Assembly: GCF_003977685.1 (NCBI RefSeq)
Contig: NZ_RYZH01000003.1
Span: 62,001-126,000, forward strand
From: Tautonia sociabilis
Lineage (GTDB): Bacteria > Planctomycetota > Planctomycetia > Isosphaerales > Isosphaeraceae
Length of the DNA: 64,000 nt
Direction of reading: 5' to 3'
Shown here: piece after piece, positions 8,998-18,192 of the stretch
How positions within the stretch are numbered: position 1 is the stretch's first letter
Layout of the letters: each line of letters starts with the position of its first letter
The notes under the pieces: generated by a model
The model's input: the letters and a program-made list of their open reading frames with translations, nothing else
Told to the model about the DNA's origin: nothing
Database searches by the model: none
Position numbers and translations under genes: made by a program

Positions 8998-11868
8998 ATG
9001 CTGGCCCCGATCGTCCGCCCCGCCCTGCTGGCCGTTGCCCTGGCCCCGATCCTTTCCCCGGCCGGGGTCGAGGCCGAGGACGTCGACTTCGATCGCGAGG
9101 TCGCCCCGATCCTCGAACGGCACTGCCTCTCCTGCCACTCGACAGAGAACCGCAAGGGAGACATCAGCCTGGCGACGGCCGACGACCTGTTCGACCTGGA
9201 TTACGTCCGGCCCGGCCTCCCGACCGAAAGCGAGCTGATCGCCCTTGTCGTCCCCGAGGCCGAGGGGGAGCCTCCCCGGATGCCGCTCAAGGGGGAACCG
9301 CTCTCCCCTGATCAGGTCGAGACGCTTCGCCGCTGGATCGCCGAAGGCGCGGCCTGGCCCGAGGGAACAACCCTCTCGGCCGACGAGGAGGCGACGTGGT
9401 GGTCCTTCCGGCCGATCGCCAACGTCGAGCCTCCCGACCCCGAGGGAATCCCCGAGGCATGGCGCACCAACCCGATCGACCGGTTCATCTTCGCCAGGTT
9501 GCAGGAATCGGGCCTCTCGCCTTCCCCTCCGGCCGACAAGCGGACCCTGATCCGACGCGCGACGTTCGACCTGACGGGATTGCCGCCGACTCCCGAGGAG
9601 GTCGAGGCGTTCCTGCGCGACGACCGGCCCGACGCCTTCGCTCGGCTGGTCGACCGCCTGCTCGGCTCTCCCCACTACGGCGAGCACTGGGGACGGCACT
9701 GGCTTGACGTCGTCCGGTTCGGCGAGAGCAACGGATTCGAGCGCAACGTCCTGATCAACAACGTCTGGCCGTTCCGGGACGCCGTCATCCGATCGCTCAA
9801 TGAGGACAAGCCCTTCGATCGAATGGTCCTGGAGCACCTGGCCGGCGACGTGATCGCTCCGGACGACCCCGAGACGGCCGTCGGCACCGCGTTTCTGGTG
9901 TGCGGCCCGTATGATAACGTCGGCAACCAGGACCCGGTCCAGGCCGCCCAGATCCGGGCGAACACGCTGGACGACATGATCCGGGCGACCGGCGAGGCGT
10001 TCCTCGGCCTGACGATTGGCTGCGCCCGCTGTCACGACCACAAGTTCGACCCGATCCTCCAGCGCGACTACTACGCCTTCTCCGACGCCCTGGCCGGCGT
10101 CCGCCACGGCAGCCGGGTCATCGCCGACGAGGAACGCCGACGTCGTCACGAGGAGCGGCGTGCCCCCCTCGTCGCCGATCGCGACCGCCTGAACGCCGAG
10201 ATCGCCTCCCTCCGCGAGGCGATCCGATCCCGCGCCGAGGCCAACGCCGCCGCCATCGAGGCCGGCTGGACCCGCCCGCCCGTCGATCGCACCGGCACCG
10301 AGGAGGCGTTCGAGCCGGTCGAGGCCCGCTTCGTCCGCCTCGTCGTCGAGGGGCTGGACACCGACCCGGATCGGGCTGTCGGCGCCCGGCTGGAGGAGTT
10401 CGAGGCGTGGACCGTCGGCGATGCGCCGAGGAATGTCGCCCTCGCTTCCCTCGGCGGCAAGGCGAGCGGGCCGAGCCGGGTCGCCGAGGATTTCGCCGAT
10501 GCCTACAGCGCCGACCTGACCATCGACGGCCGATTCGGCTCCCGATGGATCTCGGGGGGAACCACCCTGACGGTCGAATTCGCCCGGCCCGAGACGATCG
10601 CCCGCGTCTGGTTGAGCAGCGACCGCTCCGGCGCTGCCGGCCAACTGGGCGAGGCGACCTTTGTGGGCGAATATCGCATCGAGGTTTCTCTTGACGGAGA
10701 CTCGTGGACCCAGGTTGCCAGCTCTCACGACCGGAGACCCGTGAATGAGGCTCACCGGCAGAAGCGCCTCTTCGACCGCGAGGCCACCGAGGAGGAGATC
10801 GCCCTCCTTGAGAGGCTGAGCGCCGAGGTCGGCCGGGTGAATGCCGAGCTGGCCGCCGTCGAGCCCTTGCCCGAGTGGTGGGTGGGCCAGTTCCACCAGC
10901 CGGCGGAGCCCTCCCACGTCTTCCTGGGAGGAGACCCGCAGCGGAAGGGGGAGCCGGTCACCGCCTCCAGCCTCTCGGCGCTTTCGGGGCTCGACTCCGC
11001 CTTCGCGCTCCCCGCCGACGCTCCCGAGGGACAGCGCCGGCTCGCCCTGGCCCGCTGGATCACCGCCGAGGACAACCCGCTCACCCCCCGGGTGCTCGCC
11101 AACCGGCTCTGGCACGACCACGTTGGCACCGGCATCGTCGCCACCCCCAGCGACTTCGGCGCGATGGGAGGCACGCCCTCCCATCCCGAACTACTCGACT
11201 GGCTCGCCCGCCAGGTCCTCGCGAACGGCTGGCGGCTGAAGCCGATGCACCGGCTGATCATGAATTCGCAGGCGTATCAGCAATCGTCGTCCTATCGGGC
11301 CGAGGCCGCCTCGATTGACGGCGACTCCCGATTGCTCTGGCGGTTCCCGCCTCGCCGGCTGACCGGGGAGGAGATCCGGGACGCCATCCTGAGCATCGCC
11401 GACGTGCTCGACCACCGGATGGGAGGCCCCGGATTCCGGCTCTACCGCTACCTGGAAGACAACGTCGCCACGTATGTCCCGCTCGACGCTCCCGGGCCTG
11501 AGACCTACCGCCGCGCCGTCTACCACCAGAACGCCCGGGCGATGCGGGTCGACCTGCTCACCGACTTCGACTGCCCCGACCCCGCCGCCGCCGCCCCGAA
11601 CCGAGCCTCCACCACCACACCGCTCCAGGCCCTCACGCTGCTGAACCACCGATTCACGCTCGACATGGCCGACGCCCTCGCCTCCCGGCTTCGCCGACAG
11701 GCCGGCGACGATCCGGCCGATCAGGTGCGCCTGGCCTTCGCTCTGGCCTTCTCTCGAGCGCCGGACGACGCCGAGCACGAGGGGGCCGTCGGGCTGATCG
11801 AGCGTCGGGGGCTCGACGCTTTCTGCCGGGCGTTGTTGAACGCCAATGAGCTGATCTCCGTCGATTGA
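8998..11868 (+). CDS. PSCyt1-DUF1549-DUF1553 protein with inserted discoidin-like domain
   Basis: A 956-residue exported planctomycete protein. A signal peptide (about 1-27) is followed by a cytochrome-like PSCyt1 region with a single CXXCH motif (Cys43, Cys46, His47). DUF1549 follows (PIDRFIFARL, ATFDLTGLPPTPEE, HYGEHWGRHWLDVVRFGESNG, CARCHDHKFDPI). Between DUF1549 and DUF1553 there is a short helical coil, then about residues 440-580 resembling an F5/8-type C (discoidin) carbohydrate-binding fold (VEARFVRLVVEGL, SLDGDSWTQVASS). DUF1553 ends the protein (PLTPRVLANRLW, TPSDFG, STTTPLQALTLLN). GGAGGAG precedes the ATG. The family function is unknown; the partner DUF1501 gene follows. The inserted domain suggests glycan binding (inference). 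Confidence 0.9.
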   Translation: MLAPIVRPALLAVALAPILSPAGVEAEDVDFDREVAPILERHCLSCHSTENRKGDISLATADDLFDLDYVRPGLPTESELIALVVPEAEGEPPRMPLKGEPLSPDQVETLRRWIAEGAAWPEGTTLSADEEATWWSFRPIANVEPPDPEGIPEAWRTNPIDRFIFARLQESGLSPSPPADKRTLIRRATFDLTGLPPTPEEVEAFLRDDRPDAFARLVDRLLGSPHYGEHWGRHWLDVVRFGESNGFERNVLINNVWPFRDAVIRSLNEDKPFDRMVLEHLAGDVIAPDDPETAVGTAFLVCGPYDNVGNQDPVQAAQIRANTLDDMIRATGEAFLGLTIGCARCHDHKFDPILQRDYYAFSDALAGVRHGSRVIADEERRRRHEERRAPLVADRDRLNAEIASLREAIRSRAEANAAAIEAGWTRPPVDRTGTEEAFEPVEARFVRLVVEGLDTDPDRAVGARLEEFEAWTVGDAPRNVALASLGGKASGPSRVAEDFADAYSADLTIDGRFGSRWISGGTTLTVEFARPETIARVWLSSDRSGAAGQLGEATFVGEYRIEVSLDGDSWTQVASSHDRRPVNEAHRQKRLFDREATEEEIALLERLSAEVGRVNAELAAVEPLPEWWVGQFHQPAEPSHVFLGGDPQRKGEPVTASSLSALSGLDSAFALPADAPEGQRRLALARWITAEDNPLTPRVLANRLWHDHVGTGIVATPSDFGAMGGTPSHPELLDWLARQVLANGWRLKPMHRLIMNSQAYQQSSSYRAEAASIDGDSRLLWRFPPRRLTGEEIRDAILSIADVLDHRMGGPGFRLYRYLEDNVATYVPLDAPGPETYRRAVYHQNARAMRVDLLTDFDCPDPAAAAPNRASTTTPLQALTLLNHRFTLDMADALASRLRRQAGDDPADQVRLAFALAFSRAPDDAEHEGAVGLIERRGLDAFCRALLNANELISVD

Positions 11869-11978
11869 CCGTCGCCCTCCGGGGCCGTTGTGTCGGATAA
11901 CCGGACCGGGCCGAGTCGTTTCCCTCGGCGGTCCTCCCCAACGTCGAGCCGGGACGATTCGATCCCGGAGGTGCCCCG

Positions 11979-13460
11979 ATGAGCCCCCCTCGAGACGCCG
12001 ACTCCGAACATCCCCTGCTGGCCCGAGTGCTCTCCCGGCGCGGGCTGCTCGGGGACGTGTTCTCCGGGCTGGCAGGCATCGGCCTGGCGGGACTGCTGGC
12101 CGACGACCTCCACGGGGCCTCCAAGGAGTCAGGCGCCGCCGAGTGGGTTCCCGGTCGGGGGATGACGCACTTCCCGGCGAAGGCGAAGCGGGTCTTGCAG
12201 ATTTTCTGTCCGGGGGCGGCGTCGCACGTCGACCTCTGGGAGCACAAGCCCGAACTGGAGCGTCGGCACGGCGAGCCCCTGCCCGGGGAGGAGGGGCTTG
12301 TCTCCTTCCAGGGCAAGAACGGCAACCTCATGCGCAGCCCCTGGCCGTTCGTCCGCCGAGGCGAGAGCGGCAAGGCGATCTCGACGCTGCTGCCGCACAT
12401 GGCCCGGCACGTCGACGACATCGCCTTCATCCACTCGATGACCTCGAAGACGAACACCCACGGGCCGGGGTGCGTTTTCATGAACACGGGGCACGCCACC
12501 GAAGGGTTCCCCTCCGCCGGAGCCTGGCTGAGCTACGCACTCGGCCGGGAGGCGGACGACCTGCCGGCCTACGTCGCCTTGCCCGATATCCGCGGCGAGC
12601 CTCCCAACGGCAAGGCGAACTGGTCCAACGGGTTCCTTCCGGCCCGGCACCAGGCGATCGTGCTGGCCGACCACCAGCCGATCCGCAACCTCGAGCGTCC
12701 GGAAGGGATCACCGCCGAGGAGGAGGCCGACACGCTCGACTTCCTCTGGCTGCTCAACGGCCGCCACGCGGAGGCCCACCCGGGCGACGAGGAGCTGCGG
12801 GCCCGCATCGCCGCCTACGAGCTGGCCGGGAAGATGCAGGTTTCGGCCCCGAAGGTCGCCGACCTTGGCTCCGAGCCCTCGTCGATCCACCGCCTCTATG
12901 GCACCGACGACCCCAACCCGCTGAAGGCCGCCTACGCCCGCAACTGTTTGCTCGCCCGCCGCTTGCTGGAGCGCGGCGTCCGCTACGTGAACCTGTACTG
13001 CGCCAGCCGGGCCTCGGGGGTCGACGGGCTGCTCAACTGGGACGCCCACCGCACCCTCAAGCCCGACTACGAGCGCCACGCCCCGATCTTCGACCAGCCG
13101 ACCGCCGCCTTGCTGTCCGACCTGAAGGCCCGAGGGCTGCTCGACGAGACGCTCGTTCTCTGGACCACCGAGTTCGGCCGGATGCCGACCCATCAGCAGG
13201 GGACCACCGGCCGCGACCACAACCCCGACGGCTTCACCTGCTGGATGATGGGGGCCGGCGTCCGAGGCGGCACTAGCTTCGGCGCCACCGACCCGTTCGG
13301 CCGTCGCGCCGAGGTCGACCCCGTCACCGTCTGGGACTTCTACGCGACGGCGTTGCACCTGCTGGGTTTCGACCACACACGGCTGACGTACGATTACAAC
13401 GGGTTGGACCGCCGACTGACCGATGTTTTTGGGAACGTGCTCCGGGCGATCGTCGCCTGA
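11979..13460 (+). CDS. DUF1501 domain protein (Tat-exported)
   Basis: A 493-residue protein of the DUF1501 family, which belongs to the alkaline-phosphatase/sulfatase-like superfamily. The N-terminus carries a twin-arginine type signal (SRRGLLGDVF, then a hydrophobic stretch to about residue 45). Recognisable segments are LQIFCPGAASHVDLWEHKP, DDIAFIHSMTSKTNTHGPG, LLARRLLERGVRYVNLY and LWTTEFGRMPTHQ. GGAGGTG precedes the ATG. It follows its PSCyt1 partner by 110 bp, the arrangement seen throughout planctomycetes and again at the end of this window. No biochemical function is established for the family. Confidence 0.9.
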   Translation: MSPPRDADSEHPLLARVLSRRGLLGDVFSGLAGIGLAGLLADDLHGASKESGAAEWVPGRGMTHFPAKAKRVLQIFCPGAASHVDLWEHKPELERRHGEPLPGEEGLVSFQGKNGNLMRSPWPFVRRGESGKAISTLLPHMARHVDDIAFIHSMTSKTNTHGPGCVFMNTGHATEGFPSAGAWLSYALGREADDLPAYVALPDIRGEPPNGKANWSNGFLPARHQAIVLADHQPIRNLERPEGITAEEEADTLDFLWLLNGRHAEAHPGDEELRARIAAYELAGKMQVSAPKVADLGSEPSSIHRLYGTDDPNPLKAAYARNCLLARRLLERGVRYVNLYCASRASGVDGLLNWDAHRTLKPDYERHAPIFDQPTAALLSDLKARGLLDETLVLWTTEFGRMPTHQQGTTGRDHNPDGFTCWMMGAGVRGGTSFGATDPFGRRAEVDPVTVWDFYATALHLLGFDHTRLTYDYNGLDRRLTDVFGNVLRAIVA

Positions 13461-13478
13461 GCGGCCCCGGAGCGATGC

Positions 13479-13507
13479 TTCACGGATCGTCGGCCTCGCC
13501 GTACAAT
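13479..13507 (+). promoter_or_regulatory. Candidate sigma-70 promoter of the pcm operon
   Basis: TTCACG at 13479-13484 and TACAAT at 13502-13507 are separated by 17 bp, matching the consensus at 4/6 and 5/6 positions. Transcription would start near 13514 and give a leader of about 33 nt to the pcm ATG at 13547. Confidence 0.5.
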
Positions 13508-13546
13508 GGGGCGATCCACTCGGAGGAGCCGGACGGCCCGGGGGTG

Positions 13547-14338
13547 ATGCCCATGCGATCGATGCTCGCCGCGACGCTCGCGGCCGCGGTTCTCGGGATG
13601 GCGGCCCCGCTCCCCTGCCCGGCGGCCCAGGAGGCGCCCGAGGCCGAGGACGACCCGTTCGCCGCCGCCAGGGCCCGGATGGTCCAGCGGCATCTGGTCG
13701 AGCGGGGGATCAAGGACGAGCGCGTCCTGGAGGCCTTCCGCACCGTCCCCCGGCACCGCTTCGTGCCGGAGGAGTACCAGCGGCTTTCCTACGAGGACGA
13801 GTCGATCCCGATCGGCGAGGGACAGACGATCACCCCGCCCTTTGACGTCGCCTTCATGACCGAGGTGCTCGAGCCGAAGGAAACCGACACGGTCTACGAG
13901 GTCGGCACCGGCTCCGGCTACCAGGCGTCGATCCTGGGGCAGCTTGTCGCCGAGGTGTACTCGGTCGAGATCCACGAGCCGCTGGCGGCCCGGGCGGCGG
14001 AGGTCATCCGCGACCTCGGGTACGACAACATTCACAGCCGGCCCGGCGACGGCTACCTCGGTTGGCCCGAGGCGGCGCCGTTCGACAAGATCATCGTCAC
14101 CTGCGCGCCGGAGGCGATCCCGCCGCCGCTGGTCGAGCAGCTCAAGGAAGGGGGGAGGATGGTCATCCCGATTGGCTCCCGGTTTGACCAGAAGGTCTAC
14201 GTCTTCGACAAGAAGGGGGGCCAGCTCGAAGGCGGGCCCGTGCGGCCGACCTTATTCGTCCCCATGACCGGCAAGGCCCAGCGCGAGGCCGCCGAGCGCC
14301 GGGCCAAGGGAGACGCGCCGGAGCCCCGGGTCCCGTGA
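13547..14338 (+). CDS. pcm: Protein-L-isoaspartate O-methyltransferase, exported form
   Basis: SAM-dependent methyltransferase of 263 residues that repairs isoaspartyl sites in aged proteins. SAM motif I is VYEVGTGSGYQ; other family segments are FVPEEY, TITPPFDVAFMTEVL, IIVTCAPEAIP and MVIPIG. An N-terminal hydrophobic stretch ending PCPAAQ is a good Sec signal peptide, so the enzyme probably acts outside the cytoplasm, whereas the classical E. coli Pcm is cytosolic. Start 13547 (or 13553) is favoured because the frame's first ATG at 13475 lies upstream of the candidate promoter. The stop overlaps the next start as GTGA, implying translational coupling. Confidence 0.88.
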   Translation: MPMRSMLAATLAAAVLGMAAPLPCPAAQEAPEAEDDPFAAARARMVQRHLVERGIKDERVLEAFRTVPRHRFVPEEYQRLSYEDESIPIGEGQTITPPFDVAFMTEVLEPKETDTVYEVGTGSGYQASILGQLVAEVYSVEIHEPLAARAAEVIRDLGYDNIHSRPGDGYLGWPEAAPFDKIIVTCAPEAIPPPLVEQLKEGGRMVIPIGSRFDQKVYVFDKKGGQLEGGPVRPTLFVPMTGKAQREAAERRAKGDAPEPRVP

Positions 14339-17193
14339 CGCGGACGCTTCCTCCTCCCCGGAGCCTCGTCGGCCCGCTGGTCGGCCTGATGCTTGTCGTG
14401 TCCGCCGGGGCCCAGCGGCCCGACGCGCTGATCGTCCGTCCCGGCCCTCCTCCGCTGATCGACTTCGAGGCCGATGAGGACGGCGACGGCGTCCCGGACG
14501 GCTGGTACAACCTCCGGGATGCCGCACTCGTGCCCGAGGGGGGCGTGGTCGGCCCGACCTTGCTCCGGTTCGAGGCCGATCTTCCGTCTCGCCCGGCCCG
14601 GATCAGCCGGGGATTCGGTGTGGATGGGAGGCAGACGGAGGCCTTGATCCTCGGCCTCTGGGTCCGTCGCGTCGGCGATCCCCTGCTGCCGGGGGAGCGG
14701 CTCGGCGAGGAGCCGAGTGTGCTGCTCGACCTGCTCGATGCCGACCTCCGCTCGACCGCCCGGGGGAGCCTCGGCCCCTTCACCGACCTGCCCGACGGCC
14801 GATGGGTCCACTGGGTGGCTCGGATCCCCGTCCCCCCGGACACCCGAGACGTGCTGATGACCGTCGGCCTGCTTGGCGGCACCGGGACGCTCGATGTCGA
14901 CGGGCTGACGATCGAGGAAGTGCCCGTGGGCGGGGCGTCCTCGACGAACCTCGTGGTGAACGGAAACCTGGAGCTGGGCGGGCTCGACCCGGACTACTGG
15001 CTCCTGGAAGGCCAGACCCGCCGGGTCCACCCCGGCCGCGCCTCCGACTCCGCCCTCGAGCTCTCCGACGCCGGAGACCGTGCCCTGGCCCCGCTGGGAG
15101 TGCCGGTCGGGGGGATGGATCGGCTGTCGATCTCGATCGCGGCCCGGGGGGAGGGCCTCCGAGGAGCGGGGGGCGCTCAGGCGGTCGTCTTCTTCCTGGG
15201 AGACGACGGCCAGCCGATTCCCGGCCCGTCCGCGGCCCGGGCCGTCCGGTGGGCCGGCTCCTTCGGGTGGCGTGTCGACCGAGCGACGATCCCGGTCCCC
15301 CCCGCCGCCGTTCGAGCGGTGTTGCAACTGGAGAAGCTCGACCGGTTGGGCGCGGTTCGGGTGGATGATGTCGAGGTGGTCGGGGAGGCTCGCGTTGCCG
15401 GGCTCCGCTCCTGGACCCCGTTCCACGTCGAGGGAGGCGGCGACTCCTGGCCTCCGTATGAGCCCGCCGAGGCGGTCGAGGCCGGTTCCGCCCTCGACGC
15501 CTCCGTCCTGCTCGACACTCCGGCTGGCTCGCACGGCTTCGTCTCGGCCGAGGGGGGGCGCCTGCGTTTCGAAGACGGCTCGCCCGCCCGGTTCTTCGGG
15601 ATCTATCTCTTCCCCCCGGTGATGTTCGCCCAGGCCGACCGCACCGACGCTCTGGCCGATCGCCTGGCGAGGTCCGGCGTCAACCTGGTCTACCTCGGCG
15701 ACCTGGACACCCCGCTCGGCCCTGGCAGCAGCCTGCTGGACGACACGGTCGACGACACGAGCACCCTCGATCCACTCGTCCTGGCCGACTTCGACCATTT
15801 TGTCGCGGCGTTGAAGGCGAGGGGGATCTCGATCGCGCTGGGCCTGCTCAGTCAGGCCCGATTCCGGGCCAACGACTCAATTGCCGACTTCCGAGCACTT
15901 CCCCCCGGCGGCGGGCCGGCGGCGGCCTTCGACCCGAACATCCGGGACCGCACCCTCCGCTTCGCCGAGGCGTTGCTGACCCACGTCAACCCTGAGACGG
16001 GCCTGGCTCTTAAGGACGACCCGGTGCTCGCCTGGGTCACCCTTGCCGGCGAGCACTCCCTGTTCGACCTGATCGATCAGCCCGACGCCCTCCCTCCGAG
16101 ACAGGCCGAGGCGCTGCGGGAGCGCTCCCGGGCCGCTCGTCGGGGGGCCGGCCGGGCCTTCTGGCAGGTGACCGAGGCGGAGCAGTGGTCGGCGATGGCG
16201 GCCCGGCTCCGGGAGATCGGCTTGCGGGTGCCGATCGCCGGCTCGTCCCACTTCCGACGCGAGCCCGAGTTCGCCGCCGCCCAGCGGGCCGAGGGGCTCG
16301 ATCTGATCGATGACCGCCTCTTCTGGCCGATTCCCCGGTTTGCCGCCCCCGACCTCCGGTCGCTGCTGCGGAGGCCTTCGGCCGAACTGGTCGCCCTGGC
16401 CGAGGAGAAGCGGGACCGAGACCGGCCTTACGTTGTCGGCCAGTACGCCCACTATACGGAGGGGGCCTGGGCCCTCCCCTGGGAGGGGCCGGACCTCCTC
16501 TTCGCCGCGGTCCAGGGGCGCGCCTCCGGCTGGGACGCGCTGGTCCGCCGGGGGATCGGGCGGTTCCCCGAGGTCTGGGGAGCCGCCGCCTCCGGCACCG
16601 GAGGGGGCCAGGACGTCTTCCTCATCCCCGAGGTCATCAATGGCAATCCCCAGGTCTTCGCGATGCTGCCTCACGCCTCGGCACTCTTCCGGGGGGAGGA
16701 CGGCTCGGAGGCCTCCCCGGGAACGCCTCCCGGTTCCTGGGACCGTCGCCTGGGCCGACTGATGATCGACACCAGGCGCACGATCGGAGTGGCCGGGGCG
16801 ATCGACGAGGCCCAGGTTTCCCGGGATGGGTTGGGGCTTCGTTCCCGCATGCCCGTCGGAGCGATCGTCGCTTCCTCGGTGGGGGCAGGGACGCTCGCCG
16901 AGGCTGATCGGATCCTCGTCTCCGCCGTCGCTCGGGTGCAGCCGACCGGCCTGGAGTGGGTCGACCACTGGCGGCGAGAGGTCGCCGACCCGGGCCGTCC
17001 TCCGCTCCGGGTCGAGCCGATCCGGGCGACGGTTTCCTGGACGCGCGAGGGGCCTGCCTCGCTCTTCGCCCTCGACGAGGCCGGTCGCCGAATCGCCGAG
17101 ATCCCCGGCAAGCGGACCCCGCAGGGCATGCACTTCGACCTCGACGGCCGGGACGGTCGATTACACTGGGAACTCGTGGTCGGTTCGCCCTGA
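14335..17193 (+). CDS. Large exported glycosidase-like protein
   Basis: A 952-residue protein starting at a GTG that overlaps the pcm stop. A signal peptide ends near residue 26 (VVSAGAQ). Residues about 40-200 and 205-350 look like two tandem carbohydrate-binding beta-sandwiches; the first opens FEADEDGDGVPDGWYN and the second TNLVVNGNLELGG. From about residue 395 a glycosidase-type (beta/alpha)8 region is likely (RFFGIYLFPP, RLARSGVNLVYLGDLD, LAWVTLAGEHSLFD). The final 130 residues are beta-rich. The catalytic acid and nucleophile could not be assigned. It resembles planctomycete proteins annotated as GH5- or GH42-like; polysaccharide degradation is an inference. Confidence 0.6.
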   Translation: MTRTLPPPRSLVGPLVGLMLVVSAGAQRPDALIVRPGPPPLIDFEADEDGDGVPDGWYNLRDAALVPEGGVVGPTLLRFEADLPSRPARISRGFGVDGRQTEALILGLWVRRVGDPLLPGERLGEEPSVLLDLLDADLRSTARGSLGPFTDLPDGRWVHWVARIPVPPDTRDVLMTVGLLGGTGTLDVDGLTIEEVPVGGASSTNLVVNGNLELGGLDPDYWLLEGQTRRVHPGRASDSALELSDAGDRALAPLGVPVGGMDRLSISIAARGEGLRGAGGAQAVVFFLGDDGQPIPGPSAARAVRWAGSFGWRVDRATIPVPPAAVRAVLQLEKLDRLGAVRVDDVEVVGEARVAGLRSWTPFHVEGGGDSWPPYEPAEAVEAGSALDASVLLDTPAGSHGFVSAEGGRLRFEDGSPARFFGIYLFPPVMFAQADRTDALADRLARSGVNLVYLGDLDTPLGPGSSLLDDTVDDTSTLDPLVLADFDHFVAALKARGISIALGLLSQARFRANDSIADFRALPPGGGPAAAFDPNIRDRTLRFAEALLTHVNPETGLALKDDPVLAWVTLAGEHSLFDLIDQPDALPPRQAEALRERSRAARRGAGRAFWQVTEAEQWSAMAARLREIGLRVPIAGSSHFRREPEFAAAQRAEGLDLIDDRLFWPIPRFAAPDLRSLLRRPSAELVALAEEKRDRDRPYVVGQYAHYTEGAWALPWEGPDLLFAAVQGRASGWDALVRRGIGRFPEVWGAAASGTGGGQDVFLIPEVINGNPQVFAMLPHASALFRGEDGSEASPGTPPGSWDRRLGRLMIDTRRTIGVAGAIDEAQVSRDGLGLRSRMPVGAIVASSVGAGTLAEADRILVSAVARVQPTGLEWVDHWRREVADPGRPPLRVEPIRATVSWTREGPASLFALDEAGRRIAEIPGKRTPQGMHFDLDGRDGRLHWELVVGSP

Positions 17194-17219
17194 TCGAGTG
17201 CCGAAGAGGAAGGCCGACG

Positions 17220-18170
17220 ATGTCCCGCATGCTCGTCACCGGCGCCGCCGGGTTCATCGGATCGCACCTGGTCGACCGCCTGCTGATTGAGGGGGTTGAG
17301 GTCGTCGGCGTCGACAATTTCGACCCATACTACGACCCAGACCAGAAGCGTCGGAACCTGGAGGACGCCCGCCGGCATCCCGGTTTTCGGCTGGTCGAGC
17401 TGGATCTGCGGGACGCGGAGGGGGTCGCCCGACTCGTCGCCGAGGTGGGGCCGGAGGCGATCATCCACCTCGCCGCCCGGGCCGGGGTGCGGCCGAGTAT
17501 CGAGCAGCCGGGGCTGTACACCGAGGTCAACGTGTCGGCCACGACCTACCTGCTGGAGGCCGCCCGGAGGCTCGACCCGATGCCTCGGTTCATCTACGCC
17601 TCCAGCTCGAGCGTCTACGGAGACCGGCCCGACGCTCCCTTCCGGGAAGACGACCGCGTCGACTCGCCGATCAGCCCCTATGCCGCCACCAAGAAGGCCT
17701 GCGAGCTCATGGCGCATGCCTTCCACCACATCCACGGCCTCCCCGTCACCGGGCTCCGTTTCTTCACCGCCTACGGCCCGCGCAACCGGCCCGACCTGGC
17801 GATCCACACGTTCGCCGATCTGATCGAGCGCGGCCGCCCCATCCCGATGTTCGGGGATGGGACCACCCGGCGCGACTACACATTCGTCGGCGACATCGTT
17901 GATGGCGTCGTCCGGGCCGTCGAGCGCTGCCGGTCGCACCACCTGTACAACCTCGGCCACTCGGAGCCGATCGCCCTGCGCGACATGATCGCCGCCCTTG
18001 GCCGGGCCCTCGGCAAGGAGACGGTCATCGACCCCCAGCCCGAGCAGCCAGGAGACGTCCGGCAGACTTACGCCGATATCAGCAGGGCACGATCCGAGCT
18101 GGGCTACGAGCCGTCCACTCCGTTCGAGGTCGGCCTTCGCGCCTTCGTCGACTGGTTCCGGTCGCGCTAA
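17220..18170 (+). CDS. NAD-dependent nucleotide-sugar epimerase/dehydratase (UDP-glucuronate 4-epimerase-like)
   Basis: Extended short-chain dehydrogenase of 316 residues. The NAD motif GAAGFIGSHL is at the N-terminus, the Ser residues of ASSSSVYG and the YAATKK pair supply the catalytic Ser/Tyr/Lys, and DNFDPYYDPDQKRRNL is typical of UDP-glucuronate 4-epimerases. RFFTAYGPRNRPDLAI and GDGTTRRDYTFV also match that subgroup. It should interconvert UDP-sugars for envelope or exopolysaccharide synthesis. GAGGAAGG precedes the ATG, 26 bp after the glycosidase-like gene, so it probably belongs to the same operon. Related 4-epimerases acting on UDP-GlcNAc cannot be excluded. Confidence 0.85.
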   Translation: MSRMLVTGAAGFIGSHLVDRLLIEGVEVVGVDNFDPYYDPDQKRRNLEDARRHPGFRLVELDLRDAEGVARLVAEVGPEAIIHLAARAGVRPSIEQPGLYTEVNVSATTYLLEAARRLDPMPRFIYASSSSVYGDRPDAPFREDDRVDSPISPYAATKKACELMAHAFHHIHGLPVTGLRFFTAYGPRNRPDLAIHTFADLIERGRPIPMFGDGTTRRDYTFVGDIVDGVVRAVERCRSHHLYNLGHSEPIALRDMIAALGRALGKETVIDPQPEQPGDVRQTYADISRARSELGYEPSTPFEVGLRAFVDWFRSR

Positions 18171-18192
18171 ACCGAGCCCGGGGAGGATCGTT

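Noticed and set aside
8599..11184. Long minus-strand open frame opposite the first PSCyt1 gene
   Set aside because: It is antisense to a clear PSCyt1-DUF1549-DUF1553 gene, is Gly/Arg/Asp-rich without family motifs, and results from third-position GC bias. The same applies to minus-strand frames at 767-2299, 12129-13376 and 59226-62174.
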